Shown here in pieces: positions 1-11,989 of a DNA stretch of 64,000 nt. The stretch is from Isoetes taiwanensis. Taxonomy: Eukaryota > Streptophyta > Lycopodiopsida > Isoetales > Isoetaceae. The notes under the pieces were generated by a model. It had not been told where the DNA came from. It did not search any database and saw only the letters and a program-made list of their open reading frames with translations. Position 1 is the stretch's first letter. The number at the start of each line of letters is the position of its first letter. The stretch covers positions 4,756,745 through 4,820,744 of the forward strand of contig JAJEKV010000039.1 of assembly GCA_021234155.1 (NCBI GenBank). Reading direction: 5' to 3'. Both the position numbers and the translations under genes were made by a program.

Positions 1-97
1 TATATAAATGTAAATAAGAAAAAACTTGCAACAATTGACTAGTTTTCTGAACTTAACAAAAGATGATGGCAAATATGAAAGTTCCTTTGTACAAAAC

Positions 98-2940
98 TTA
101 GTCATATGCAACAATCCCAGGTAGGCTTGATATAAGCATGTCATGCACCTCTCGTGTGATCATGTATGTTGTACGTGCCCCCTTCAACTTGTGCTTGACC
201 TGTTGCATGGTGAACTTTGCTCCAGTTACAGACTTAGCTAGTACCAATACTATTTTGTCATCCAACAACTTGTACTTGTGGTTTGTGCCTTGTAGTAGTT
301 GATAGTAATGATCAGCTATAACCTTGTCATCAGCAAGCATTCTATTTCCATAGTCGTCAATCACATCTTCCTGAAGAATATGCATCTCCTTCACGCATAG
401 GAGGACGAATTATGGAACATTTTCATGATTCCCTGGAGCAGCAAAAGATGCAATATGTCTCCAATTTGGAGTACTTCGGATAGTTCTTGATCATCGGCTG
501 CATAAAACCAACTAGCTCTTCTTGTTCGTCAACCTAGGCCGAACTAGGCTCCAGTTTGTGCAGCTTCCACGCACCACAATGCTGGAGATTCTCACATTCT
601 CCCCATCTGAAATTCAAGCAACCATTGCAAAAACATGACAGGGATCTATACATGACAAGTGTTGGGTCAGCTGGATTAATAGCAGACACACAATGTATAG
701 ATAGAGTACTAGACAATGTCGCACAAGCTGAACGAGAGTCCCTGTTAATGTCTTCTGCCATGACCTCCCATATGACTGCCTATTTTGCACTTCTTTTGTC
801 TTACTAAACTGCAAGTAGAGTTGGCACCCAAAATCAGAACACCATTCTCTTTCCTTTGCTCGTCTGCGAGGAACTTTTTCTCCAAAGCAGCCTGCCCCTC
901 ATGTTCTCCTTTCCCATGGCCTGAGCCAAAATAATTCCACTGCATCCTATACTGGGTCACATTCAAATAGAACACCCATCAGACCACATGATATGGTATT
1001 TGATGTGGCCAAAACCTTTTTGCATCATCCAAGTATGGTGTTTCTTGAGTGCAGCCTGAACAAAGAAAGCATCATGCAAACATCGAAAACATACAAATGA
1101 ACAGTTTTTTTCAGCTCACTATTGACTTTCATCATGGTTATGTGCACCAAAATAGTTATCTGGTCATTGTTCCAATGCTCGGACTGAACCTCCCCGAGTG
1201 GCTGCAAAGTATAGTTCTCTGCAAAGTCCATTACTGACAAAACAGAATCATTCCTCAAATTTTGCACTGATTTCTTGAATTATTTGCTCTGCCCAACTTG
1301 CTAAAAAGTTGTGAATAGTGAACTTTCTAAGGTGATGAAACATCTTGTCAAGCAATGTACCTGGACTTCCGCTTTCAGTCCTTGAAGTGCCAGCTTTGGA
1401 AGGGTTCCTTAACACAGTCCAAACTATGCCACTCTTCACCTTCCTTATCACAGACCGTAGCTCTCCACATTTTGAAATGTTTTAGAAGGAGCTTGGCAGA
1501 TGCCATTCTTCTAATCTGTCGTAAAACACCGCAAGAACACGTACAATTGGCATGAAATTTGCTCCTTAGGACGCTAAATGATTTCCTGTATAGCTCAGCT
1601 TGTTCATGCTTCACGCAACAACATGTTTTCCTCTCGTTCAACCTTCTCACACACGTAGGCTTAAGTAGCTCGAACATTCTGCAAGGAAAAAAGCAGCATA
1701 TGTAAGTAGAACATAAATTAAAACTACTTACGAATTCAAAGATGTTGCAGACATTACATTAGTTCTATGGCAGTCAGGCCATGATTTGATATACATTCAA
1801 CTACTATAACACAACATCGTACATATTATGTACATGATATGTATATAAATATGTAGAAAAATACTCACGCATTCCAGATGTACATACAAAACTCAATATG
1901 TAACCATGTCACGCACAGTGTTACTGTGTTACAGATGTATGTATTCAATACTTTTCTTATGGAGGGAAGTACATTTAGATAGTTTTCTGTATCACCCTAT
2001 GTTTCAACAGTATCTTGAGTTCAAAAAAGCATAGAACGTACTAGAATGTACTTGGAAACTATGGAAACCGAGACTATAAAAACACAGCCTGTCTTTCAAC
2101 ACATTTTCTGCTTTCTGCGACATTGGATGTAATTGGAAGTATATCCAAGTACTTTTCCTGTTAAACATAACTCAATCAGTGCCTCTAAGTGTAAAAATAT
2201 GATTATTGTAGTTGGATGTATTTCAATGTATATCAGATACATCCCTTGCATGGAATGCAAATAGGATTACTAAACTAATCCAGGGTATACAAAAACTAGC
2301 TTCTATCGAGCTCGCAACAAAGAGAATTAAAAGGCTTAAAACTGACCTGGGGCATGTCCAGAAACTAGATTGGGAGTGTCCTTTTCTTCCTGACATCCCT
2401 GTACTATGGATTAACCAAAAATCATTTACCACGTGTTTAGTTGATTTCGGAAGCATGTCTGCCCTGGGTTGCCTTCCTGCCAGCGCCCACATGTTAGCAC
2501 ATGATAATGACATGCGCTTTCTTCTAATTGCAGCTTTTTTAAGGTTTCTTGCTTGCACTTGAAGAATTCTGGAGGCTACTCCTTTTTGCTTGAGTTTCCC
2601 ATTCTCATCAAAAATCATTGATAACAGGGAATGCTTAGCTGCTAATTTTCATTGCTATTTGCTTGTTTCACTTCCTGCAGACCTTCCCGGATATTTTGTA
2701 GCATGGTATCCTTCACAATGGCTTGCACTGGATTTCTAATGGCAGGTTCAAAAAAGAAGTGCAGCCTTTCATCCTGAACAGTTTTAATTGCTAAAACCCT
2801 CCTTTGCACATGACATAAATCTTGAACCTGATCGTATATAAATTTAACAATTTCATCAATCTTAACGCTTCATTTTCTTTGTCAATTCCCGATATTGCAA
2901 TCTTCTTGCACCGTTTTTGTTCCTTTGTTGTTCATCATGG
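98..2940 (-). pseudogene. Decayed transposase-like gene, unnamed family
   Basis: A series of minus-strand reading frames reads in one N-to-C order but keeps changing frame, so this is a broken gene. From 2,940 downwards there is a basic start, a stretch with VVNDFWLIHS (about 2.4 kb), a Cys-rich block with CCCVKHEQAELY (about 1.6 kb), then DFAENY and EVQSEHW (about 1.2 kb), then GSGHGKGEHEG (about 0.9 kb), and a last frame ending at 98. I know this set of motifs from repeated, uncharacterised proteins in plant and invertebrate genomes. The acidic and His residues in the last motifs look like a transposase or nuclease core, but that is inference. No terminal inverted repeats or target duplications were found. 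Some frame changes could be introns, but several lack good splice borders. Confidence 0.5.
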
Positions 2941-3599
2941 TTCTTGCGTGGTGTAATTAAGGTTAGCTGGGGGAATTCTGGCAAGAAGGAGGGAAATCCT
3001 GGAGCTAGGCGAAGTTTTCGCCAGAAAATGGGAAATTCTCCTAACGTACAGGCGTTTCTTGGAGTGGTTAAATGGTGGAAATGAAACCTGCTTCATGATT
3101 GCGTTTTAGTTGACGTGACAAGTAGTTCCAAAAAAAAAAAGATTCCTTAATATAGCTATTATGTACATACTGAAAAAACAGTTATGTATCACATCTCGTA
3201 CTCTACATTTGGCCAAATGTAGGATACCCTAGCATTCTTTTACCCTGCATCATGGTCTGTGCCGTTTTCTTGAACAGAGATGTTAGCGCATCAATGGAGA
3301 CGTATCTATAGTGTAATATGCTCGCTTGGTATGGATTTATTGAAGGTGGTTGATTTGCACGTTGTCGCTAGCGCCAGTGCGCCTTGTGACTTGGTAAGGG
3401 TCGAGTAGTCAAGGTCGACATTTCTTTGGCAAAGTATATGCTTAAGTAGACCTGTACGAGTTATAGATCCTGGTTAGTTCAATATTCACGTGGAAGTTAG
3501 GTTGTTTGAGTGCAAAAAACCTTCGGCAGGCGGGCAGGGGGTTCTTTGTGTTGTTCTTCAAACTTGATTTTTTCATCTTTTGCCGTGTTTCTAAATTCG

Positions 3600-6007
3600 T
3601 CGTCATTTTTTATAAGCCCACGGATTTGGCATTCTATGAAATAGCAGGATTTGGAATTTCGGCTTGATATCAAATGATTTTCTTGGATAAAATAGCACTT
3701 CTGCTAATAGAAACCCTTCAAAGTGATGCAATGGATGGTAATCTGTAAAGCGAACTATATTTTTTGATGGTACAATTTTATTGCCATAGTTGTCGATGCC
3801 AATGGCATCTAGTTTGTAGCCTTTTGGCGCAAGTTGGTATTTTTTTCAATATTCTTTGAATGTTATTTGTTGAAAGCTTTGAGGTCTAGCACAATAGAGG
3901 TCAACAGGATGTAAAGTTGTTGTTGATGCTTTTGACACAATTCTTTGTCGTGATGATGGAGGTGATGTGTCTATGTATTGTACTTTTTCTGATCTTTGTA
4001 TGGATGGGATCTGTAGGCATGTCAGTGTCGCTTCTATAGCCGAGATTGGCTTTGTAAGTAGCATAGCAAAGATAATTTTGCACTTTGTGTCATCAAGGTT
4101 GGTTATGCCTAGTTTTCTTATATCGTCAATGTTCAAGATGAGGTTGCCGTACGGTTCGCACTTCATGGCATACTTTAGAAAGTAGTATGACCAGCATCCA
4201 CCTATTACTCTTTGAATATTCATGTGTGCTGGTCAAGTTCAACTGTAGCAGAGTAATGTGGAGGGAAAGGAAATCCATACTTGCATTGCTTTACATGAGA
4301 GTACTTGTAACATGATGGTCTACATGTATGGATTTGTTTTTGCAAGACAAGGCCTTGCAATCTCTGAGAAAAGCAATCAGTACTTGCATTTGGAATGACA
4401 ACATCTATTTCATTCGTTCCTCTATCAATATCTCGACTTGATACCCAGAGGACAATATGGGCATGCAATGAATACCTATTCTGAACTTCGTATCTCAAAA
4501 CATAATGGAGAACATTGCCAATTATTGCATTTTCACAAAGTATGTAATTTTTAGGAATATTTGCATCCTAACATGGAACAACACTGCGCATTCAACTGGG
4601 CAATCTGCTCACGTTCCAATATCTGGGCAATCTCAATATCGGATATCTCCATCCACCTTGTGCTACTCACCTCGTCTGCAATTAGTGTGAGGAAGAATGA
4701 TGGAATTCCTCAATATTCCACCATGGCTAACATGTCTTTAAGGTGTTTTCTATGCCATGACGACGAGTTTGGGATTGTTTTTGGCACTATGTACTTAAGC
4801 ACATTATATAGACGATCTTCTTCACTGGAGGCTGGATGTGTCCTATATTCTATCATGTTCTTTTCCAAACAACATCTATTTAGAGGCCTTGCTATAAGAG
4901 AAGCTTGTCTGACCTGGTACATCATTAGGAGATATGGCTTGTAGAAGGTGTATACTGAGAACATATAGCTGATTCTTTGGTTTAAGTATTCAAATATGTC
5001 TTATTTCCCATCATAGCTTCCAGTACTATGTGAAAATAAAAAAGGGAACATGCACATCTCTAATGTCATTGGCAAGCTAGATACTCTATTGTCTATTGTT
5101 GTACCAGTCAATGTCATATATTTCGTGACTTGTGTTAGATCGCCCCCATCTCTCTTTGACAATGTTGGGAGCTCGTATATCTCATGTTTTGAGAAAGTGT
5201 CTGATGACCCATTTTGTGTCACATCTTCTAATATTGAAAATCCCCTTGTATTTGCTGTCTCCATTGTGATGTATGGTCTTGTAACAGCATATTGGTCAGC
5301 AATTTTCTATATTACATTGACAAACATGATGCTTATTCCGGTTGTTGGATTCGGCCTTCCATACAGTGTTAGGAATTTTTTCACAAAAGGATTGTGCACC
5401 AATAGGTATTCCAACAAAGATCGTATGCTCGCTTCATGGTTTGCATCCATTGGAAGATCAATCATGTCATCCCATGCCATGGCTGGGTTTTCTAGCAATG
5501 ATCTGTTGCAATGAGTTCCAAATGCAATGCCATTATATTTCTTGACTACTTCAATGGACACATCGACGAGCGACAACAAAAAGATGGGAAGCATCAAGAG
5601 TTGACAGATGTATGCCGGACTAAACGATGAGTTGATGTTGGATTGCCTTGGATTTTTTATGCAACTTGAGCATACTTTGCAGCGGAGCCCATTTCTTACC
5701 AAGTAATGGTAAAGGAAAGGATTGCATATGCTGAGGGCAGGCACATCGTCAGTTAGGGCTGCCATGGATCTGGTTCAATTACCCATGCGTTGTAATATGA
5801 AGTGTTGCTGCATATGCCACAAACATGGAGAGAATGCACTGTTTTTGTGGTGATTCCATTCCAACTTTCATGGTATTCGGTTATTTCTAACCATGAGTCT
5901 GCGCTTGGTTGTAGATGTATCTTTCTAAGTTTTCGTCTGTTTTCTTTTGCATTATGACACTTGCATTTCAAGGTTATTTTTTTGGAACTGGTGGCCATTG
6001 TCTGCAA
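3600..6007 (-). pseudogene. Helitron Rep-type gene remnant (DUF6570 / Helitron_like_N), helicase part missing
   Basis: Five frame-shifted pieces read in order on the minus strand from 6,007 to about 3,600. The first is basic (CKCHNAKENRRKLRK). The second carries DDVPALSICN and a CKVCSSC pair, as in the DUF6570 region upstream of Helitron Rep proteins. The third has MFPFLFSHSTGSYD. The fourth has YSLHAHIVLWV, whose HAH matches the HUH histidine pair of the Helitron Rep endonuclease. The fifth has GGCWSYYFLKYAMKCEP, and the same region runs on through VRFTDYHPLHHFEGF. In living Helitrons this protein nicks and rejoins single-stranded DNA and is fused to a PIF1-like helicase. No helicase motifs follow, so the element cannot be autonomous. 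The identity rests on remembered family motifs. The breaks are seen directly. Confidence 0.7.
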
Positions 6008-6009
6008 TG

Positions 6010-9000
6010 AATTTTGGAATCTATTTTTTTTTCTTTTTTTCTTTTTACACTATGTGCATATCATGACATTATTATGTTCGAGACCTTGAACGCTTCAAGT
6101 CCAATAAGTATACAATCGGAAAAAATACATTTAGGTATGCAATTACAAAAAGGTTTAATGGTTATCAATCTTGTTAATTTGGGATTTTCCGGCCTGGTGA
6201 AAGTATTTTTGGATTTTTTTTTTTTTTACTTATTTTCCTAAGGTTTATGGGGAGTTTGGATGCTGGAACAAATTTCCAGTGTTCCAGAAATCGAGAGAAT
6301 TTTTTTTGTGTGATTTGGGGCCCCTATTTTCGATTCATTCCTCTTTGCTCTCTTTATCCGGATGCGCTGGAATTAAGCATGTATGCCACGATTGCAACAA
6401 TCGTCTCAGCTTCGTAGGCTAAATCCTTGCGTGGTGAAAGATTCGTAGCTTAAATCCTCGCATCGTCAATTGGAAGATTAGGTTTGCTTGCAGCTTCAAT
6501 AATATCCAGTTTCAATAATATGGGCAACATAAAAACACTGGACGTCTGAAGTTTTCGACATTTCATGCCCTTTGAGAGCCTGCTGCATACTACACTCAGC
6601 CCAATCACAGGTATTACTAGATCCCCTTCCATGGACAGATGCAAAGGGATGCCTGGTTAATTTTATTTCTCAGGTTCAAATGGCTTAACTTAACTCGCTA
6701 GGATGATGGGATATTGCTGTCTATGCAGATTTATTTACATGTGAGCTACTACATTAATGCATTGCATCGCAGGAATGCAATTCAGAAAGTTGCCCATGGT
6801 ATCATTGTGACAAGAATCTATCTACAGAGATTCAGAGATTCACTTGCATTAACTTAGATGTTGTGGTGGAGAGTGAGATACAACTAAGCTGTCCATGAAC
6901 ATACAAAGAACTTTTTTGTAACATTCCAGCAGGTATAACAACTTATTCTTTCATCTATTTGATGCGCTAATTTAAGTTAACCTGTCTTTCCAAGAGTTTT
7001 GAAGCGCAAGGTGAATTGAAAAGCTCATATGGAGACTTATTAGTTGGTAGAGGCAGAAAAGGCATGTCGATATGGCTGAACCTAAAAACGGTCCCCGATT
7101 TACATAAGGCAAATGCAGGGCTAGGCCACTTGATAAAATGCCAAGTGGTTGTTGAGATGTTGAACCCCCTCATGGCCGAATAATGTCATCATGCTGGAAT
7201 AGCGACTTCATAAAATGCCAAGTGGATGTTGACATGTTGAACCCTCTCATGTGATGTCAAATAATGTTATCATGTTGGAATGGATGCAAAACTATGATAT
7301 TGTTTTGTGTAAGGGCATTTGCCTCCATTTTAGAAATGAGAAATTAATGAGGTGTTAACCAACATTATGCCACCGACAGTGTTTGTCCACATATTTGGCT
7401 GCAAAGGTAGATGACGGGCAATTACATATCTGGCAATCCTTAGAAAGCCTGCGCAGAGATAGAGGTTTATTATGATGCAGTGCTATGCAGTTTGGATGTT
7501 CTCATATACATTTTGCTCTTATTTGTAGTTTTCCTTCATCCTATTGGTAAGGTATACCTTCTTGGTACATTTTTTTGCAGTTGTTTTGCAATTGCATTGT
7601 AGATAATGAAATCACATGCCTGGTATATTTGTTGGAGTCTTGCAATTGCATTGTACATAATAGAACACATGCTAGAGATTCTTGGTAATTCAATTGCTAG
7701 ACCTGAACTCTCAATCTGATGGACACAGATCATTATGACGCAGTGCTATGCAGTTTGGATCTTCTTAATGCACAATTTACTTCTATTTGAAGTTTTACTG
7801 GCAAGATGTACCTTCTATGTACATTCGTTGCAGTTGTTTTGTAATTGCACTTAGATAATGGAACCACAGGCTTGGTGCATTTGTTGCAGTTGCTTTGCAA
7901 TTTCATTGCCTCTGGTCTTACCTTTATTGTTCAGCTAACATGAGCATGAAGGCATGTCTTCCCATCGCCGATGTCACGTAACATGTACAAACAAATTAAA
8001 TCGTTATAGCAATTTCCCTCAAGTGTTCTTTCATTTTTCTAGCCTCTATTTTTTGCTTCAGAGTTTTCTTTCCACTTTCCTAGATTTTGATCTTTAGTTC
8101 AAAGTTTCTGATGCATGGTAATTTGGTGCAGACTATGATTAATAGCTTGGGTGATGCTCATAGTGAATCATAGATCACAGCATATATTAGGGCAGCTGCA
8201 ATTTGCCAGCTCTTATCCCTCATTTAGCACGGACCATGTACACTAAATTCTTGACAGGTCTATACATCTTCTTTGAGTTTGTATTTGCAATATGGATTAT
8301 TGTTTGTAGTATAAATCCAAGTCAAGCGAGTCATGATTGAATTTTCGCTGTGGATCTAAAAGGTCATATGTTTTCAAGTGATTGAGTTGCCTATAAACTT
8401 TAAGATTTATTCCTTTTTTCTCCAAGTATTTTATAGGTTATTGAGTTTGTTTGTACTTTAGAATTTAGGAGTTTATTTTATGCATTATATTTTATTGTAT
8501 TAAATTGGGTTAGCCTAAACAGGCATAGTCAAGTTAGAAGTTTAGAAGCAGCAGTGAAATCAGTGGTGGCATTTCTTGATACCGCCATGAAACGAGTGTC
8601 AAGATGCTTCATGGTAAGGCAAGATGCCCGGTATGGTTAACTTATTCTGGTCATGCCATCTGCAAAGGGCAAGTGGAAGAAACCCATCTCCATTTTATTG
8701 GCACATATTGGGGAGTAGTTAGCTCGCCTTACTGCTGTGGAATTGTTGAATTAGATGATGTATACCTGTTTCCAGACCCAATTTGTAGATAATCAGATGA
8801 TGAAGCCATGTAATGACAACAACTTTGTTGGATATTCACTTCTTATGAGGAAGAAGACTATTGTTGTGAAGCCTGGTTGTGTTACAATTGGAAGTGGTTT
8901 GATTTGGTTGTATATGAAGGACTTTCTAATTGATCTTGCAAAGAAATTAAAGAAAAATATTTCAGCTATGGAGAACTTCAGAAGAATGTATGTCCCTCCC

Positions 9001-10020
9001 CATAGATCATGTTGTTTGACATGCTAAAAGCAAGGAGAATCTTAGAGTGAATGCATTTTTCAAACATATTCAAGTAAGACTTGGTTAGATAATGTTTCCT
9101 TGGTTTTTAATAACAATGAAACCATTTCTGGTCAATATCTCATGTTAGGAACAAGAAAAACTTATGTTTCTAAAATGGAGCAAAGATTGCTCATTTGCAA
9201 GGGATGACCATTTTCATAAGAGCAAGAGATGGTCAATCATGCATTCCAGTTTTGTCTCTAAATTGTGCAAATAGGAAGATGTTGGATTTCTAAGCACAAA
9301 GCAAATGTAGATGCTTAGATTTCATTGATTAAGAGCACATTCTGCACATTCATGTTCTCTAGGCCAAATTTCTTTTAACAAAAAGACAAGGAACAATGGA
9401 CAGTGCAACGGAATCAATGATATAACCACATGACCTCAAGTTACATAATATGAAAGACAAGTAGGACAAGCACCTCCATCCAAATGGAAATCAAGTTCGG
9501 TTCGCGATAAACAACGAAGCCAAACACCATTGTAGGGGTAATAATGTCTTTTGCATGGGCAGCACCAGTGGTTTTGTAGTTATGTGTAATACACAATTCC
9601 ACTAAGACGAAAACAATAGCAACAATTAAACCCAATTCTAACATCTTCCCTTTTCCTTTCATATTCTATTCTATTCTTTCATACGTCGATCCCCTTTCAA
9701 ATCTTGCAAATGTGACAACGGTAAACTGATGCCTGAATTGGCCTATTGTTGCCTTCACATTGCAACATAAATTTCTATAGATTGCTAAAGCCCCGCAATG
9801 TCTCACCATAAAATCGTTCCAATAAAAGTTTCATAAAAACAAAAAGACCACATACTACAACATATTTGCAATCAAAATCAAAATCCTATTTTTTCTTTGG
9901 CATAATGACTTTCTATATTCATCAATGAATTTTAAAAGGGTTGCTCTATATTACCTTTGCTTCCTCCAAGCCACACTATTCATTCTATCCAACAAAACCA
10001 GCTCTTCAAATTGCTTTTAA
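6010..10020. other. AT-rich stretch without a recognisable gene
   Basis: I see no conserved protein in either strand. Short open frames occur (for example 8,755-9,027 plus and 9,441-9,662 minus), but none matches a family I know. Homopolymer runs of A and T and small imperfect duplications are common. The right end of this stretch probably belongs to the Helitron whose 3' terminus is at 10,022-10,050. Confidence 0.5.
7134..7252. repeat. Imperfect 40-bp direct duplication
   Basis: A segment starting AAAATGCCAAGTGG at 7,134 recurs at 7,213 with a few substitutions, each ending in CTCATG. A second, longer imperfect duplication follows nearby: the phrase GCAGTGCTATGCAGTTTGGA occurs near 7,478 and again near 7,740. 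No coding content. Confidence 0.6.
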
Positions 10021-10021
10021 A

Positions 10022-10050
10022 GCCCGGCAACGCCGGGCACCATAACTAGT
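10022..10050 (+). mobile_element. Helitron 3' terminus (hairpin plus CTAG|T)
   Basis: A GCCCGGC stem (10,022-10,028), AAC loop and GCCGGGC stem (10,032-10,038) are followed seven bases later by CTAG (10,046-10,049) and a T. This is the standard Helitron 3' end: a short GC hairpin, then CTRR, then the host T. The same stem occurs at two other Helitron ends in this window (24,915-24,943 and 28,107-28,135). The element lies to the left on the plus strand. I could not place its 5' TC end. Confidence 0.75.
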
Positions 10051-10057
10051 CACCATT

Positions 10058-10257
10058 AAGATGAAATGTCAAATTGTGTAAATTTCATTATTTAAAGAAT
10101 AGCTTATGGTCAAGTCTGATAAATACGATAGATAGACATTCTAAAAAAGGATATTTAGGTAGGCAATTACAAAAAGGTTTAGTGGTTGTCACCGAATGTT
10201 TGAGTTATCTTAAGATGAAATGTCAAATTGTGTAAATTTCATTATTTAAAGAATAGC
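10058..10257. repeat. 46-bp direct repeat pair
   Basis: The segment AAGATGAAATGTCAAATTGT and its continuation (10,058-10,103) is repeated at 10,212-10,257, just outside the Helitron 3' end. The spacer has a third short repeat resembling sequence at about 6.13 kb (GCAATTACAAAAAGGTTTA). Function unknown. Confidence 0.7.
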
Positions 10258-10650
10258 AATTATGGCCCAAGCGTGTAAACATTTTAGAATTGAGTGACTG
10301 TGGATTTCATTGCTATTGGATTTTTTTTTTCTTGTATGGATGATAAAAATGAGCGAATGCCACGGATATGCGATTGGATTCCTTTAATTCTTAAGTGTTG
10401 CCGAACTATAGCTTGGAGTGGATTCAATTCTAGGAGGGTCATGTTTGGACGTTCATCCAAGTTCACATGGAATGACGTCATTGAAGTGTGTAAATCAACG
10501 ATTGATTGCTCCAACTGAGCAATGTGTTGGAGCACATTATCTGCATCATTGTTTCTAGGTGCCTATAAAACAAAAGCATGATGTTAATTGATACATTTTT
10601 TTTTATGCAACAGAAAATATGTCTTACGATAGGGTTGAGGATGCCAAGAT

Positions 10651-11120
10651 ATCATGGAATCAAACGATATTCATGCCAATAAGCAGTATACACACAAAAA
10701 ACAGAACCTTGACAGACCAAGAGCTGGGTTATTTTTACCGTAGATCCAAATCTTATCTACATATTCGCTTGATTTGCAAGGATGGTATAATACCTTCAAA
10801 ATGCTAAGGATAAATTCCACAGCCTCTGAAGGACTTTTCTTATATTTCCCTCGTACTACTTGCAGAAGATTACTTCATGGAATCAAACATTATTCATGCC
10901 AAGAAGTAGTATACACACAAAAAACATAACTTTGACAGACCAAGAGATGGGTTATTTTTATTAAATAATATGCAAAAATGTATGACCTTACAACTGTAGA
11001 TCCAAATCTTGTCTACATATTTGCTTGATTTGTAAGGATGGTATAATACCTTCAAAATGCTAAGGATAAATTCCACACCCTCAGAAGGACTTTTCTTATA
11101 TTTCCCCCGTACTACCTACA
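10651..11120. repeat. Imperfect tandem duplication of about 220 bp
   Basis: Two consecutive blocks, starting near 10,651 and 10,874, share long stretches including TATACACACAAAAAACA, GACAGACCAAGAG, GGTTATTTTT and CTTCAAAATGCTAAGGATAA. The second block carries a short insertion. No protein is recognisable. Confidence 0.65.
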
Positions 11121-11871
11121 GAAGATTAACATGTTAGACATGATGGTCATGCAGATGATGGATGTAAATGCCAGAAGTTGAGATCATAGACTCCTTCCAT
11201 GCCATTGATCGACATTTACTTTCTGAAATGTAGGTTTTGGCAATGCATCTTTTGGAGTGAGATTCTTTGATATATTGCTCAATAAACTAACACAAAGCAA
11301 AATAGAGCTTCAAGGAAGATTTGCAAGTACATACAAGTGGCAAAATGGCATCTGGTGGTCCAGGAAGTGGAGCACAAAGGTATTTGAAGCAGCAAGCCAT
11401 TCCGTGGGCTTTGCCTGCAGTGTTACAAATGTATTCATATAATATAGTCCCCACATTGGCACTCACCGTATTGAATGTGAGGAAAAATCCAGAAGAAAGA
11501 TTTACTGAAAACCTATCAACTAAGTGCTTATGGGATGTATATATTAGCTTAAGTCAAGGCTGCCATCTCTAATTCCTGGAAATGTAAAATGTCTAATTCA
11601 ACATTTTGAAAATATCAAACGCTTCAATGTAGGGGATGCACAATATGCGTTTTACAAAATGAGAGAAAAAAAAATGTTTTCATTATTTTATGCAAGAAAC
11701 GAGGACTTGTTATGCAAGAAACGATTTAGAAAAAATTCATATATTTCCTTTCCTGGACAGGATTTACAAAGCTTCATGCAATGACAGAGGAGGAATGATT
11801 GACTTACCAGTAGGGCATCCTAGTTTTGCTTTTGCAACTATTTGAGAAGATGAAACAAGTATATATAAGAC

Positions 11872-11984
11872 CATGATGGTTTTGTATTTGCAAATATCTT
11901 TGGATGCTTGTGGCAGCACTGGATGCATAGAGCATGGCAAAATGGTTCACAAACAGGTTTTGCAAGGTAGACATAAATCAGATG
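11872..11984 (+). pseudogene. PPR-repeat relic
   Basis: One short open stretch reads SLDACGSTGCIEHGKMVHKQ followed by VLQGRHKSD. This resembles the E/L-type repeat junction of plant pentatricopeptide-repeat proteins (pattern ACGS...G...GK.VH.Q). Such proteins bind organelle RNA. Only about one repeat is present, with no start, no targeting peptide and no neighbouring repeats, so it is a fragment. The call is by pattern memory only. Confidence 0.45.
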
Positions 11985-11989
11985 TTTTT

